Origin: Rana temporaria
Taxonomy: Eukaryota; Chordata; Amphibia; Anura; Ranidae
DNA: 64,000 nt
Reading direction: 5' to 3'
Assembly (NCBI RefSeq): GCF_905171775.1
Contig: NC_053497.1
Location: 38,911,781-38,975,780 of the forward strand
The notes beneath the pieces are model-generated. The model ran no database searches, was not told where the DNA came from, and saw nothing but the letters and a program-made list of their open reading frames with translations. The translations under genes were made by a program, and so were the position numbers. Positions 10,401 through 62,424 of this stretch are shown in pieces (position 1 is the stretch's first letter; every line of letters begins with the position of its first letter).

Positions 10401-12944
10401 GTAACATGCCGCCTGAAAATATCCAGCAGCTCCTTGGGGGGTAGTGCTACATGTGCATCTTCAATCTTCTTTCCTCCCTTTAAATGTGGACATATACTAG
10501 ACAATAAAAATTATATCTGAATCAAACACATTTTAATTGTGAGATTATAGAATCAAGTGCAGACAAAACAAGTGAGTTCCCACAATCCAACAAAGGGGAG
10601 AGCATTTACAATTTGATTGGGGTATCTATCTTTTAATTTTTAATAAATTTAAAACCTATGTCAGTATTCAAAAATACATACGCACTTGTTAAAATATACT
10701 TTTTGGTCAGTCCAATCGAAGAATCTCGGGCACAGCCATCATACCAGCGTACTTCTGTAGCACCCTCCTAGACTAGAGTAGGCAGTAAATTTAATTAGCT
10801 CCTCTGTAATCAGAGGAGCAGGGGTTGATTGTTCAGGCCTGCTCAGTGTCTCACAGGTTACTGTTCTAATTACTTCCCTCTGTATTCTAGAGTTATATTT
10901 GGAGGAAGAACAAAGTAAGCAGTCTGAATTTTTTATGGGGCTCCAGCCAATCCATGGGGAGGTGTGCTAGAGAAACACACAAAAAAACAAAAACAGTGCT
11001 GTCCCCATACACACTTCTACACCAATTTCAGTCTATATGAAAGTCTATATGATAAGTTCTCTTGTCCTAGGTGCTGCAGCTCTCTCACAAATCCACTGGG
11101 TGGCGGACATGAATCTAAAACAATACAAAAAGAGAGAGTGCAAAGGCTACCTAGTGTAACACTGTTTTTATTGTAAATTAGCAATTAAAAATATGAGGAT
11201 TGCACTCACAAACATAAGATGTGTATTCACCTATACAGCTTGATTCAAGCCTCCTCTCCTGGTCTATATAGATTGATTGGCTCGCAAGGCAGCAGTGTTG
11301 CATGGAGATGTTGGTGTGTAAGCTAGGAGTCTGCTTCCTCATCTCAAGAAAGCCCCGGAGCGAAAGGGAACCTTAGTGCAGGGGCCGCATGACTGGGGGG
11401 ACGATGAGCGGTTTGCACCAGGAAGTGAGGTAGATAGGGTTGTTATTGGGTTCACAGGGCGGGGCTAGCAGCATGCTCTGTGTCCCAATAGTTAGTTAGG
11501 GGGCGGAGCCGGTCTTTCCGACGCGATCGGTGAAAGAGATAACACACAGTTCTGAATTATCCCTCCCTCCCTTTAGAAGGCTGTCTGGTATGGGTTTGTG
11601 TGTTTTTTATGTTTTTTTGTGTTTCGGGTTGGTGGCAGGGGTCTCTGGTTCCTGAGGGTCGGATGGTGGGTGGTATATATATATATATATATTTATATGT
11701 ATATATCATATATGGTTGGTACGGGTTGGGGGCCTGTATTGGTAAGGGCACCTTCCCTATTGGGTTATATGGGCTATTGGTCATCGGGCTGAAAGGTGAA
11801 AGAAGGAACAAGTCATTTGTCTCTGAGTGGTGGGATCACGGCTAGAGGCCAAGATACTGTGGTGACGGTGGACAGCCGATGAAAATAGCAATTTTGTACC
11901 TTCTTTTAGGAACATCAGACGCAGCAGTTAAAGAAATTTGTTTGGGTTAAAAATGTTTATGTGTTAAATACATATATTTATTTAAAGATATATATATATA
12001 TTTATTAAAATGGTTATTTTTGTAAGTTATTTATATGTTATCTTTTGGAATTAATAAAGGGGTCTTTGTTGGCTATTTAATCCAGAAGGTGTCATGTGGT
12101 TAATCTAGTAAATTGGGTAAGTAATAAGGGATGTGGTTAGTTCAGCAAGCACACTAGCAGTAAACCAGTCATGTGCTGTTCAGTATGATGTCACTTGTAG
12201 CATGGGGAGGGAGTCGTGCTGGATGTGCTGTCTCCTCTAACACATGTATACACATTTTCTATGACACCATGTTTCGAAGTCGTGGCCTCCTTTTTCAGGT
12301 CTAGAGAAGCCTAATAAGAAAACATTGTGGTCCCAACTAAACTTAGCTGGTGGGCCTATTTGCAAATTTAGTCCTGGAATCCATCTAGGTTTAGAGAAGT
12401 TCACTAGAGTCTATAAGAAGGAAATTGGGGGAAAGTGTCCAGCTGTCCCATGGTGGTATGAGTCTGTATATCCCTCACTGAGAAGAGCCTGGTGGATATC
12501 GGAAGGAGACAACCAATGATCCTGTGACTGTGTGAGTAACTAATCCAAGTGCTGGAAAGTCAGTAACTATTTATAGTGTTTGGTTTATGGGAGAAGTGTC
12601 AGTCACCATCAGATTTACGTGGGCCATTTTTTTACAGTTCAGCAAGATAGCTAAGGAGTCCTCAAAGTGTTCAGTTCTGGGGTATCCCATGCTTCCTTCG
12701 CCCCATCTAAGTTCAATGTTCCAATAAAAACCCTATAAAGACACTCATAGACCGCTCATAATAAGCCAGTGGAAGAGTGAAGTAAATGCTGTTTGCCTGA
12801 CAGTGTGTGCTCTAACTGGGAGAAAGGAATAAGTCCACCAATGGCTCCTTAGGGGATGCGCTACACTTCTTTGAAGAATTAGTCAGCTTTTAACACTCAA
12901 AATAAAAATAATCAATTTGTTGATGTTTTTACGAGCATGGGATG
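10401..12944. other. Unclassified intergenic DNA with simple repeats
   Basis: No exon or RNA gene is recognised. It holds (TA)n tracts at about 11677-11712 and 11985-12010 and a GC-rich stretch at 11330-11540. The two overlapping ORFs at 11598-11845 translate the TA tract (YIYIYIY) and are not genes. Confidence 0.4.
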
Positions 12945-13112
12945 ATTTACTAAAACTGGAGTGTAAAAAATCTGGTGCAGCTGTGCATGGTAGCCTATCA
13001 GCTTCTAACTTTAGCTCGTTCAATTTGCCAAAAAAACTTGGAAGCTGATTTGTTTCTATGCAGTGCTGCACCAGATTTTGCACCAATGAATTTTAGTAAA
13101 TTGGCCCCATGG
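12945..13112. mobile_element. Palindromic MITE, second copy
   Basis: Same family as 5323-5500: the left end contains TTTACTAAAACTGGAGTG, the right end GAATTTTAGTAAATTGGCCC, and the middle GGTGCAGCTGTGCATGGTAG. Short non-coding element. Confidence 0.7.
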
Positions 13113-13514
13113 TATTGGATGACTTGGATAAGCCCAAAAGAGAAGTAAAGTTTTTTTCCCTGAACCATACTTACCTCGGTGGATGCAGCATCAGTCCGAT
13201 GCTGCATCTGTCCCCTGGCACCTCTATACTGAGAACCGAGCGATCAAACACCACTGATCACTCGGGTTCTCACACCTCCCCAAGCACTGTAGAGAGAGCT
13301 GTAGATTTCAGTCACAGCTCTCTGCTCTGCCCCCTACTTGCTCATTGGAGCACTGGGCTGTGGAGAGGGCCGGGGGTGGCCGGGTCAGCCTCTCAGCAGC
13401 TTGTCTACTCCAGGATAGAGAAACCTACACAATTTTAGAAGAAAACCCTACAATAAAATTCAAGGAGGGTTTCAAAAGATTGACGAATAAGGGGATAAAA
13501 AAAAAAGGATCTAT
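13113..13514. repeat. MITE-like fragment related to 38240-38680
   Basis: It contains CATACTTACCTCGGTGGATG followed by short inverted pieces (GATGCAGCATC...GATGCTGCATC). A similar 'ATACTTACCTCC' beginning occurs at 38268. Borders are not defined. Confidence 0.4.
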
Positions 13515-13930
13515 TAACCACTTCAGCCCCGGAAGATTTGGCTGCTCAATGACCAGAATATTTTTTTGCTATACGGCACTGTGTCGTTTTAACTGACAAT
13601 TGCGCTGTTGTGTGATCTTGTACCCAAACAAAATTGATGTCCATTTTTTCCCCACAAATAGAGCTTTCTTTTGGTGGTGTTTTATCATCTCTGTGGTTTT
13701 AATTTTTTGCGCTATAAAAAAAAAGAGCGCCAATTTTGAAGAAAAAACACAATATTTTTTTACTTTTTGCTATAATAAATATCCCCAATTAAAAAAAAAA
13801 TCTTCAGTTTAGGCTGATATGTATTCTTCTACATATTTTTGGTAATAAAAATCACAATAAGTGTATATTGATTGGTTTGCGCAAAAGTTATAGAGTCTAC
13901 AAAATAGGGGAGAGATTTATACCATTTTTA
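13515..13930. repeat. TTAA-type repeat family, copy 1
   Basis: It begins TTAACCACTTCAGCCCCGGA and carries GACAATTGCGCTGTTGTGTG and ATATGTATTCTTCTACATAT. Copies are at 39961-40325 (same strand) and about 58700-59131 (opposite strand). The TTAA start is like piggyBac-type elements, but the right end is not found here. Confidence 0.6.
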
Positions 13931-14060
13931 TTATTATTATTATTTTTTTACTAGAAAACTGTTATATAATTCCCCTTACCTTAAGTCTAGACTGTGTGTG
14001 TTGATCATATATCTTTGCATCTGCATATCTAGTATGTGCTATTTATAATTATCACCATTA

Positions 14061-14190
14061 TTAGTGGGAATGCTCTCCAAGCATTCCCAGTATTGTTATT
14101 CGTTTTTTTATTATTAGTGGGAATGCTCTCCAAGCATTCCCAGTATTGTTATTAGTGGGAATACTTCACCAGTCCCACTATTGTTATTCA
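14061..14190. repeat. Short tandem repeat of a hairpin unit
   Basis: Two near-identical units contain GGGAATGCTCTCCAAGCATT followed by CCCAGTATTGTTATT, and a diverged third contains GGGAATACTTCACCAGTCCC. Each unit can fold, because GGGAATGCT pairs with AGCATTCCC. Confidence 0.75.
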
Positions 14191-15577
14191 TTTTTTTATT
14201 TATCTTTAATCTCAATTCCATTATTCTGTACGTTTTTTGGCTCTGTGTAACTTTTGCATACTTTCAGCTATTAAAACCATTCAACTTTTAAAATATTTAT
14301 CTCTTTCAGCTAACGATAAGACTTCTTCAATTGTTTTTGTACCATTTATACTTTTTAAAATATTAACCTTTTTATATTCTTTCAAATCCTTAAAATCTTC
14401 TTCCGCTCCCAAAAGTTTCAGCTCCTTCATACTTTCACCTACAGACGCCAAACAAACTTTAAAATGTTCACAAAATATTCAGCTATCCGGCTATATCTTT
14501 TCAGTTTGATATCTATTACAGTTTTTGTGAAAAGGCTGTTTAAGTGTAGTGATCATTTCAGGAAATGTTATTCTTACGGATTTAAGCTATTCATCCAGTT
14601 AGCTTTAATAATTCAGCTATTCAGCATTCCCACACATTTTCTGCAGGAAATGCATTTTCTAGTTAATATCTTTGATTGGTGTTTGTTGCAATATTCTCTC
14701 TTCATACTTACCAGTTGGTTTATTTTGCTCATTGCTCCCTGATATAGGAATATTCTGCTGCTTCTTACTATTGGACATTACAGCATCACATACCAGGCTG
14801 CTTTCCGATAACACATGACACACAAATCTCTGTTTTTATGAACTTTATTGGCTCATACTAGGGCACATGTAAGTGGGCAGCTACACATATGATTAATATG
14901 TTTCTTTCTTTGTGGGTATCCCAAAATCAGGTTGAGATGTGCATTATGCTAATATTTTGATACAGTATGATTAAACGCTATGTCTTTCTGTTTGGATATG
15001 CCATCTCTATCTGTGGTCAAGATATAGAGTTCCTGAGGAAGCTATATTTGTGAAACGTGTTGACCTCTTGACATAGCAGTAATAGAGTCACATAAGCGTA
15101 ACAATTGAAATGTTATATATGTACCGAGCTAATGGTTTTCTGTTAGGATAAGTATGTTAAACAATTTTAACTTTTGAAATAAAGACAATATTTTATCTAT
15201 TGGATTTTCATTGTCCTCTTCTTGTACCGCTAAAGTCTGTCAGTTGTTCTTTTCCAATTTTAAAGTGTTTTACATATAACACTGAATTAATCACATATCA
15301 TTCCTGGGCCTAGCAGAGCCTGCAATAATGTTTCCTAAGTGATATATCACGCAATCATGGGGTGAACAGATGGATTTCAGTCAAATGATATCCCTGGTTT
15401 GGAATAAATTCAGGACCCCAGCAGGTGCTATTGCTCGTGGACTTTTTGTTTAAAGGACATTAGAGAGAGAGAAAAATCCACAAAATATTTCATTATTATT
15501 ATTTACACACTGTAAAGTGATAGGTGCTCTTAAAACATGAAGACGATATCAATAACATCAGAGTAAACAATGGTCTT
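14191..15577. other. 3' flank of gene A, AT-rich
   Basis: This is the sequence immediately downstream of the gene A stop codon on the minus strand, so the 3' UTR starts here. A minus-strand AATAAA occurs near 14845. No nearer canonical signal was spotted. No other gene was recognised. The ORFs at 14237-14742 look like low-complexity AT-rich sequence. Confidence 0.4.
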
Positions 15578-55368
<39,791 letters not shown>

Positions 55369-55852
55369 TGTGAAAATAATCTGTGCACTGACTCTAAACC
55401 ACGAGCCGCTGTATTTATTTGTGAGATGAAGTTTGACAATATTCCAACTATCATTTGACCACTGAGGACAGGTAGGGTGTGTTGGAGTTTGGTCCAGTTA
55501 CAGGCGTATTGTGTAACAGATTATAAAGCTTTATTAATCATTGCTTACCCAGCAGGACTTTAAATATCATGTGAATATGATATCTATGAAATAAACTTTT
55601 CATGATGTATTATTCAAGAGCAGATCAGCATAAAATGGATGGCATACTATAGAATTGTACAAAGAAGCCAAAACCTTTTCAAGAGTTTATTGACTAAACC
55701 TAGATAATATTACTCAAAAAAGCCCTATACTGAAATAAAGTCCCGTGTGACAACCTACAAAATACAAAGAATGATATATGTACAACATATTGGCATGTCA
55801 GAATGTTTGCACTTGAAGTCAGCTACAGTATGACATATATTGGTGACTGTAA
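55369..55852 (-). promoter_or_regulatory. Upstream region of gene A, conserved with gene B
   Basis: Aligns with 7306-7700. About 60 bp before the ATG is CAAATAAATACAGCGG, and GTCAAACTTCA-like sequence (CAAACTTCATCTCACAAA) just upstream is also shared. Candidate core promoter; no binding site can be named with certainty. Confidence 0.5.
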
Positions 55853-56222
55853 GGCCGCGTACACACGATCGGTCCATCCGATGAGAACGGTCCGAATGGC
55901 CTACACACTATCGGTTAAAAAAACTATTGTGTCAGAATGCGGTGACGTAAAACACAACGATGTGCTGAAAAAAAGTTCAATGCTTCCAAGCATGCGTCGA
56001 CTTGATTCTGAGCATGCGTGGGTTTTTAACCGATGCTTTTGCATACTAACGATCGTTTTTGACCTATCGGTTAGGCGTCCATCGGTTAAATTTTAAAGCA
56101 AGTTCTCATTTTTTGGACCGAAGGTTAAAGAACCTATGAGGCCTACACACGATCGGTTTGGACTGATGAAAACGGTCCTTCAGACCGTTCTCCTCTGGCG
56201 ATCCTATCGTGTGTATGCGGCC
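55853..56222. mobile_element. Harbinger MITE with visible empty site in gene B
   Basis: The ends GGCCGCGTACACACGATCGG and CGTGTGTATGCGGCC are inverted, with TAA at 55850-55852 and 56223-56225. Gene B at about 7698 reads GGTGACTGTAAAATTACAG without it. It inserted about 480 bp upstream of the gene A start codon. Confidence 0.92.
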
Positions 56223-56299
56223 TAAAGTTACAGAAGTATAACTACGTTTTTTTACTCTTGCCCTAGTTTTTCTTTTATAGTTTTCCCTCCAGTAAAAAG

Positions 56300-56600
56300 T
56301 GCATACTATATTCATCAATAAGTATTCTGGTACAGTATACTTGAAGTACATCTAAGGCAGTCATGTATTCCATTCTCTGAATCTCTGAAATACCTTGTAG
56401 GAACTGGGTTTGAGAAAGAGGTGTGGATGTCAACCAATGTATCGGGATAGTTCTCTTGGCTGCTAGCAAAATATATGCCGCTAGTTTGTTTGAAAGTTTG
56501 CCAATGCCAGAAAATGGTAGGACTAGCAGGCAGTGTATCAGCTCCAGCAGAAACTTGAAGTACATCTCCCGCTAGATGCAGTTGAGTGAGCATGTGCACT
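56300..56600 (-). pseudogene. L1 ORF2 C-terminal fragment
   Basis: The minus-strand reading SNKLAAYILLAAKRTIPIHW then QFLQGISEIQRMEYMTALD resembles the extreme C-terminus of L1-clade ORF2 (compare ITAARACIPVLWK in the copy at 63.9 kb). No poly(A) visible; heavily truncated. Confidence 0.55.
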
Positions 56601-56935
56601 TTGTGACCAACGCATTCAAAATGACCAAGTAGAGCTACAAATCTGCATCAAATTTTTCTCAGCGGAAACTATTCAGATGATTCAGAAGGCTTTAAGGGAT
56701 GATGCAATGAGTGCAGCGCAAATAAAAGTGTGGCACAAAGATGGTCAAAAATCTGTTGAAATCTATTGAAAGTAATCCATGTCCTGGAAGACCTGCAACA
56801 AGCAGAACACCTGAGAATGTTGAAAATGTAAGGGCTGCAATCAACAAAGATCGCAACTGACAGTGTGAGAACTAAAAGCTGATCTTGGGAGTCCAAAAAC
56901 GACTGTCTGACATTTTGTGTGAGGTCCCAAGGTGC
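56600..56935 (+). pseudogene. mariner transposase fragment
   Basis: Spread over shifted frames are MIQKALRDDAMSAAQIKVWH, SRTPENVENVRAAINKDR and LGVPKTTVSDILCE. These match the N-terminal helix-turn-helix part of mariner-family transposases (the SRTPENVE block is diagnostic). There are several frameshifts and no catalytic domain. The sequence ends at the hAT MITE site. Confidence 0.82.
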
Positions 56936-56968
56936 CTACTTTGAAGGGGACCGAGGTGTCATCTAGAT

Positions 56969-57153
56969 CAGTGTTTCTCAACTCCAGTCCTCAAGGCGCA
57001 CCAACAGGTCATGTTTTCAGGATTTCCCTCAGATGAAATGGCTGTGGTAATTGCTAAGGCAGTGAAGCTGATTAAATCCCCTGTGCAAAATAATGGAAAG
57101 CCTGAAGACATGACCTGTTGGGGCGCCTTGAGGACTGGAGTTGAAAAACACTG
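56969..57153. mobile_element. hAT MITE, 185 bp
   Basis: The ends CAGTGTTTCTCAACTCCAG and CTGGAGTTGAAAAACACTG are inverted, with a perfect 8-bp duplication ATCTAGAT (56961-56968, 57154-57161). Confidence 0.92.
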
Positions 57154-57472
57154 ATCTAGATGAAAAGAGATTTAATCTCCAAATATAAAAAGGATTCATC
57201 ACAGTAAGAGCTGTGAAAATGTGAAATAGACTCCCTCCAGAGGTGGTTCTGGCCAACTCGTTAGATTGCTTTAACCGTTTAAAGACCGCCTACCGCAGAT
57301 ATACTGTATACCTGTACGTCATTTCATGCAATAGACAGCAAGGGCTAATTGGCCAGAGGGGGAGCCAATCAGCGGGTCTGGTGGAAGCCATGTCCCCTGG
57401 GACCAGCCAATTGCTCCCCAGAAAGGCAGAACGGCGATCTGCCAATGTAAACAAGGCAGATTGTTGTTCAAA

Positions 57473-57893
57473 GGCCCCGTACACACGAGGGGATATCCGC
57501 TGGAAACGGTCCACCGGACCGTTTCCAGCGGACATTCCTCCTCCGGATTTTGTTGTACACACCATCGGATCAAAATTTGTGCGGAAAACATCCGCGGTGA
57601 CGTGTCGCGCCGTCGCCGCGACGATGACGCGGCAACGTGCGCGACGCTGGAGGGTAATTACTTCCACGCATGCGTCGAATCATTACGACGCATGCGAGGG
57701 ATGGGAGCGGACGGATTGATCCGGTGAGTCTGTACAGACGACCGGATCAATCCGCTGGAAAGGATTCAAGGGGATAGATTTCTTAGCATGCTAAGAAATT
57801 TCTATCCGCTTGAAATCGATCGGCCGGATTTGTCTGCTGGAACTGATCCGCGGATCAATCCCAGCGGATAGATCCGGTCGTCTGTACGAGGCC
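57473..57893. mobile_element. Harbinger-like MITE (relative of 43574-44050)
   Basis: The ends GGCCCCGTACACACGAGG and GTCTGTACGAGGCC are inverted. The interior is nearly identical to 43574-44050, including GTGTCGCGCCGTCGCCGCGA. Flanks AAA and TTA do not match. Confidence 0.82.
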
Positions 57894-58157
57894 TTAGGCA
57901 GTTGCAGTTTCAGTGCTTTTTGCATTTTGCAGATTTGCACTACAGCCCATGTAACATGGTTTCCTATAGAACACGTTCTGTAGTGCAGATCTGCAAATTA
58001 CAAAAAGCACTAAAACCGCATAGATGTGAATACAGCCTAAGAGGTTCACCCAGTCAGTCAATCCTCCACACAGTAAGCAAGCACCAACTAGGGACACACA
58101 TAACCCTTTGATCACCCCTGGTGTTAACCCCTTCCCAGCCAGTGTCATAAGTACAGT

Positions 58158-58563
58158 AATGCCGCATACACACAATCTAAATTTCTCGATGGGAGCTTGT
58201 TGTCAGAAATCCCGACTGTGTGTAGGCTCCATTGGACATTTGCTGTCAGAATTTTCAACAACAAAAATTTGAGAGCTGGTTCTCAAATTTTCCGACAACC
58301 AGTTTTGTTGTCGGAAATTCCGATCGTGTGTACACATTTCCGACGCACAACATTCCACGCATGCGCCGAATCAAGCAGAGCCGCACTGCCTATTGAACTT
58401 AATTTTTCTCAGATTGTCGTACATCTTGTACATCACCACGTTCTTGACGTTCTGAATTTCTGACAACATACGTGTGACCGTGTGTATGCAAGACAAGTTT
58501 GAGCCAACATCCGTCTGATCCGGTTTTGTTGTCAGAATGTCCGATCGTCTGTTAGCGGCATTA
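58158..58563. mobile_element. Harbinger-like MITE
   Basis: Left TGCCGCATACACACAATC and right CCGATCGTCTGTTAGCGGCA are inverted. TA/TAA flanks fit an insertion into CAGTAA. The interior contains TTGTTGTCGGAAATTCCGATCG-like stems. Confidence 0.75.
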
Positions 58564-58894
58564 ACAGTGCATATTTTTAGCACTGTTTACTGTAATAATG
58601 TCACTGGTTTCCAAAATAGTGTCAAAAGTTTCAGTTAGGTGTCCGGTTTGTCTGCCGCAATGTTGCAGTCCCGCTAAAAATCACTGATTGCCGCCATTAC
58701 TAGTAAAAAAGAATGACATAAAAATATCTCATAGTTTGTAGATGCGATAACTTTTGTGCAAACCAAACTATATGCACTCATTGGGATTTTTTTTACCGAA
58801 AATATGTAGCAGAATACATATTGGACTAAATAGATGAAGAAATTCAATTTTTTACATTTTTTTATTGGATGTGTTTTATAGCAGAAAGTAAAAA

Positions 58895-58897
<3 letters not shown>

Positions 58898-58936
<39 letters not shown>
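58898..58936. repeat. (AT)n microsatellite
   Basis: About 39 bp of AT repeat inside the reverse copy of the TTAA-type repeat. Confidence 0.95.
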
Positions 58937-58949
<13 letters not shown>

Positions 58950-59193
58950 TTGTCGCTATTTTTTTGTTTCTAGCACAAAAAATAAAAACCCCAGAGGTGA
59001 TAAAATAAAAGCTTTATTTTATTTGAGTACAGCGTTGCATGACCGCACAATTGTCAGTTAAAGTAACACAGTGCCGTATCACAACAAATAACCTGGTCAA
59101 GAAGAGGGTAAAACCTTCCGGGGCTGAAGTGGTTAAAAAAAAGGACTGGATTATTTCCTAAATGTACATATTATAAAGGGGTACTAACACTTA

Positions 59194-59514
59194 TGCCTTG
59201 TACACACAATCGGAATTTTCGATGAAAAAAGTGTTTTCCGTTGGTGTTTAGAAATAGAACGTTTTATTTTTTTCGATGGAAAAAAAACGATAGGAAATTC
59301 CTATCGTCTGTGTGGAACTCCGACAGAAAAAAAACCCACGCATGCTCAGAATCAAGTCGACGCATGCTCGGAAGCATTGAACTTAATTTTTCTCGGCTCG
59401 TTTTGGACGGTCGGAATTTGGTCTGACAGTGTGCATGCAAGACAGCTTGAATGGAATTCCGAAGAAAAATTCGGATTTTAGGCCATCGGAAATTTTGATC
59501 GTGTGTACGGGGCA
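59194..59514. mobile_element. Harbinger MITE with TTA duplication
   Basis: The ends TGCCTTGTACACACAATCGG and GATCGTGTGTACGGGGCA are inverted, with TTA at 59191-59193 and 59515-59517. It shares CATGCTCAGAATCAAGTCGA with other copies. Confidence 0.85.
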
Positions 59515-59743
59515 TTACAGGTAAAGTTGATCCGGGGAAAATCTGATTGCCTCTCGGGGGATCAGGAAGGGTTAATGATTGTGTGAATGGGATTGTAATT
59601 GTAATTGTAATTTTTTTTTATTGGTTGAACTAGATAGACTTGTGTCTTTTTTCAACCTGATTAACTTTGTAACGATGTAACTTTCCGGACAGACCTCGCA
59701 TGTCCTTTTATTATTTTTTTTAAAAGGTGAACTTAGCCTTTAA

Positions 59744-61064
59744 CCCCCCTGGCGGTATTCTCGAGTCTGACTCGGGGTTACATTTTTGTGCTGCGATCGG
59801 TAACCCCGAGTCAGACTCGGGCTCGCCTCGCTGAATCCACAGGCATGGTTTACTTACCTTGTCCCTGGATCCAGCGATGCCACCGCGCTGTGTGAGCGAG
59901 CGGGTGCTCGCTCGGTTCACACAGTGCCTCTGTGTGCCGCCGATCTCCGTTACCTGCGACGTTACGACGCACGGGGGCGGAGAACAGCGCCAAATTCAAA
60001 AAGGTAAACAAACCCCTTACATACAGTATACTGTATTCTTATAGATTACAGTACTGTATGTAAAAAATACACACCCCCCTTGTCCCTAGTGGTCTGCCCA
60101 GTGCCCTGCATGTACTTTTATATAATAAAAACTGTTCTTTCTGCCTGAAAACTGTAGATTGTCCATAGCAACCAAAAGTGTCCCTTTATGTCAAAAATGG
60201 TTTTAGAGCAGCTAGAAAACAGCGATAATAAATTAGAATCACTTGCAATTGTGCTATAGTGATTTGTGGGGAAATTTGTCATAAAAAAATAAAAGTAATG
60301 ACAGCAACAATTCTGCAACTGAGCAAATTTTTATTATATTTATATTATTATTTGTTATAACTATTTATAATTATTTATTATATTATAATTTAAAATTTTG
60401 TTTTAAAAAAAAAAATCATACCCGGGATGCCTACTAGACTCTTGATTGGACAGATTTAAGTGAGTTATTCCTAAGGCCCCATACACACGAGAGGATTTAT
60501 CCGCGAATACGGTCCAGCGGACCGTTTCCGCGGATAAATCCTCTCGAGGATTTCTGCGGATTTTCATGCGATGGAGTGTACTCACCATCGCATTGAAATC
60601 CACGCCGAAATCCTCTGGCGATGACGTGTCGCGCCATTGTCGCGATTATGACGCGGCGACGTGCGCGACGCTGTCATATAAGGAATTCCACGCATGCGTC
60701 GAATCATTACGACGCATGCGGGGGATCCCTTCGGACGGATGGATCCGGTGAGTCTATACAGACCAGCGGATCCATCCGTTGGGATGGATTCCAGCGGATA
60801 GATTTGTTTAGCATGTCAGCAAATATTTATCTGCTGGAATCCATCCCAGGGGAAAAATATCCGCGGAAAAAGATCCGCTGGAGTGTACACACCATAGGAT
60901 CTATCCGCTGAAACCCATTCGCTGGGATTTTTCAGCGGATGGATTCTATCGTGTGTATGGGACCTAAGAATTACAGGCCTACAGTATAAAACGCCAAATT
61001 TCCTTGTAAATAATGGTACCGCTTTCAGCACCTTTTTTCTGAAATAATCATACCGCTAGGGAGG
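59744..61064. mobile_element. TTAA-flanked (piggyBac-type) element with nested MITE
   Basis: The ends CCCCCCTGGCGGTAT and ATACCGCTAGGGAGG are inverted, with TTAA on both sides (59740-59743, 61065-61068). It contains a small hairpin (GAGTCTGACTCGGGGTTAC / GTAACCCCGAGTCAGACTC region, 59763-59820) and the nested Harbinger MITE 60475-60964. No transposase. Confidence 0.82.
60475..60964. mobile_element. Harbinger MITE nested in the TTAA element
   Basis: The ends GGCCCCATACACACGAGAGG and ATCGTGTGTATGGGACC are inverted, with TAA at 60472-60474 and 60965-60967. Same family as 43574-44050 (GATCCGGTGAGTCTATACAG). Confidence 0.88.
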
Positions 61065-61183
61065 TTAAGGTAGGTATATTCCACAGAAATACATGATTTT
61101 CAACTCTCTTTATGTACAGTTATTATTGCAAATTACACATAGAAACAATGATATATACTGTATTAGAATTTATGTGACATTTA

Positions 61184-61411
61184 GGGTCGGTTTCACACCT
61201 GAACGTATTGTGGGAAAGGCGCGTTTCATGTGCTTTTCCTGCACTGTGCTCACTGCCTTTTGCTATCTGCTGTAGGTGCCAATGTAGAAATAATTGCACT
61301 CCAAAATCAGATCATAATCACATTGCATTTGCAGGCACCATTTTGTATGGCACCAGTAGTACCAATTAGATCTGGTGCCAAGTTTTTTTGAAAAGTGGTG
61401 TGAACCAGTCC
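61184..61411. mobile_element. Harbinger-type MITE, 228 bp
   Basis: The ends GGGTCGGTTTCACACC and GGTGTGAACCAGTCC are inverted, with TTA at 61181-61183 and 61412-61414. Confidence 0.82.
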
Positions 61412-61414
61412 TTA

Positions 61415-62424
61415 CTGCATTTCTTTTATATGTAAGAATTTTTTTTTTTTTAAAGGCTATAAACTCCCTTTAACTTTGCTTGTTTACCTGCCTGTGTAAA
61501 ATATTATCATCTACACTCAGCTAACCTAAACTCAGATCACCTAAACTGTGGTGATCTCTCCTATCAGGTATAAAGTACTCTCAGTGTACAAATATGTCCC
61601 AGACACACTGAATAATCAGCTGTTTTCAATTATTCCATGAAATGACTCAACCTGTAAACTGAAATTCTGAACAACGAAGTGCTGATGGGGCAGTAAAGGG
61701 TGCCAAAGTGTTGACGGAAACAACACATAGGATTGACTTTATGGGTATTTAACGTGTATGTAAACCCTAGCAGTGGATTTCTCTTATTTAGCCCAGGTTC
61801 ACATTGACAGCGGGATTGAATTTGTTTCATTCCCGAATGTCAGTCCTGAGTCTTTGGGGGCGATTTCAGAGACATCTGTGTGGGCTGCTGCACAGATGTT
61901 TATACAAATGGCACCCCAAAGTCGCCAAAAGTCTCTGAAATCGCCCCCAAAGACATCTGTGTGGGTTGCTGCACAAATGTTTATACAAATGGCACCCCAA
62001 AGATGCCAAACGTAGTACAGAAACTACTTTTCGGAATCGGTGTGGCCCTGTAAAGTCGGCATCGCACAGATTCGGATGGTGCCATTGCCATTGATGAATA
62101 AGGGAATAAAAAAAAGGATCTATAGAATAAGAAGGAAGTATGTTATGTTATCTAGTTCCCTCTGCTTGCTGCATATGTATAATACAGGACCAACCCCCTG
62201 GAGAGACCTTTCAAAAACTGCATAGATTTAATTGGTGCAAGGTGAATATATATACACATTTTTGCAGCTTTTAGCATGAGGAACTGAAGCATATCTTCAG
62301 GATAAAAAATATCCTTTGCAAATTCTTGAAGGCCTGAGATGTGAAGGTCCATGCGTATTGATTATAGCAGATGTAAGCTCACCAGTGTAGGGTGACCTCC
62401 CTAGACAAATGGAGCTATCAGAAA
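61415..62424. repeat. Unclassified flank with a short tandem duplication
   Basis: At 61870-62010 a ~75-bp unit (GACATCTGTGTGGGCTGCTG ... TTATACAAATGGCACCCCAA) occurs twice. An inverted pair GTCTTTGGGGGCGATTTCAG / CTGAAATCGCCCCCAAAGAC lies at 61849-61953. The rest is unclassified. Confidence 0.65.

Larger units (their letters stand above)
57275..59131. mobile_element. TTAA-flanked element with two nested MITEs
   Basis: Left TTAACCGTTTAAAGACCGCC (57271) and right GGGGCTGAAGTGGTTAA (ending 59135) look like the two ends of one element. The right 430 bp is the reverse complement of the 13515-13930 family. Nested inside are Harbinger MITEs at 57473-57893 and 58158-58563. An (AT)n tract lies at 58898-58936. 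Confidence 0.6.

Noticed and set aside
11598..11845. Overlapping ORFs with IYIYIYIY
   Set aside because: They come from a (TA)n tract.
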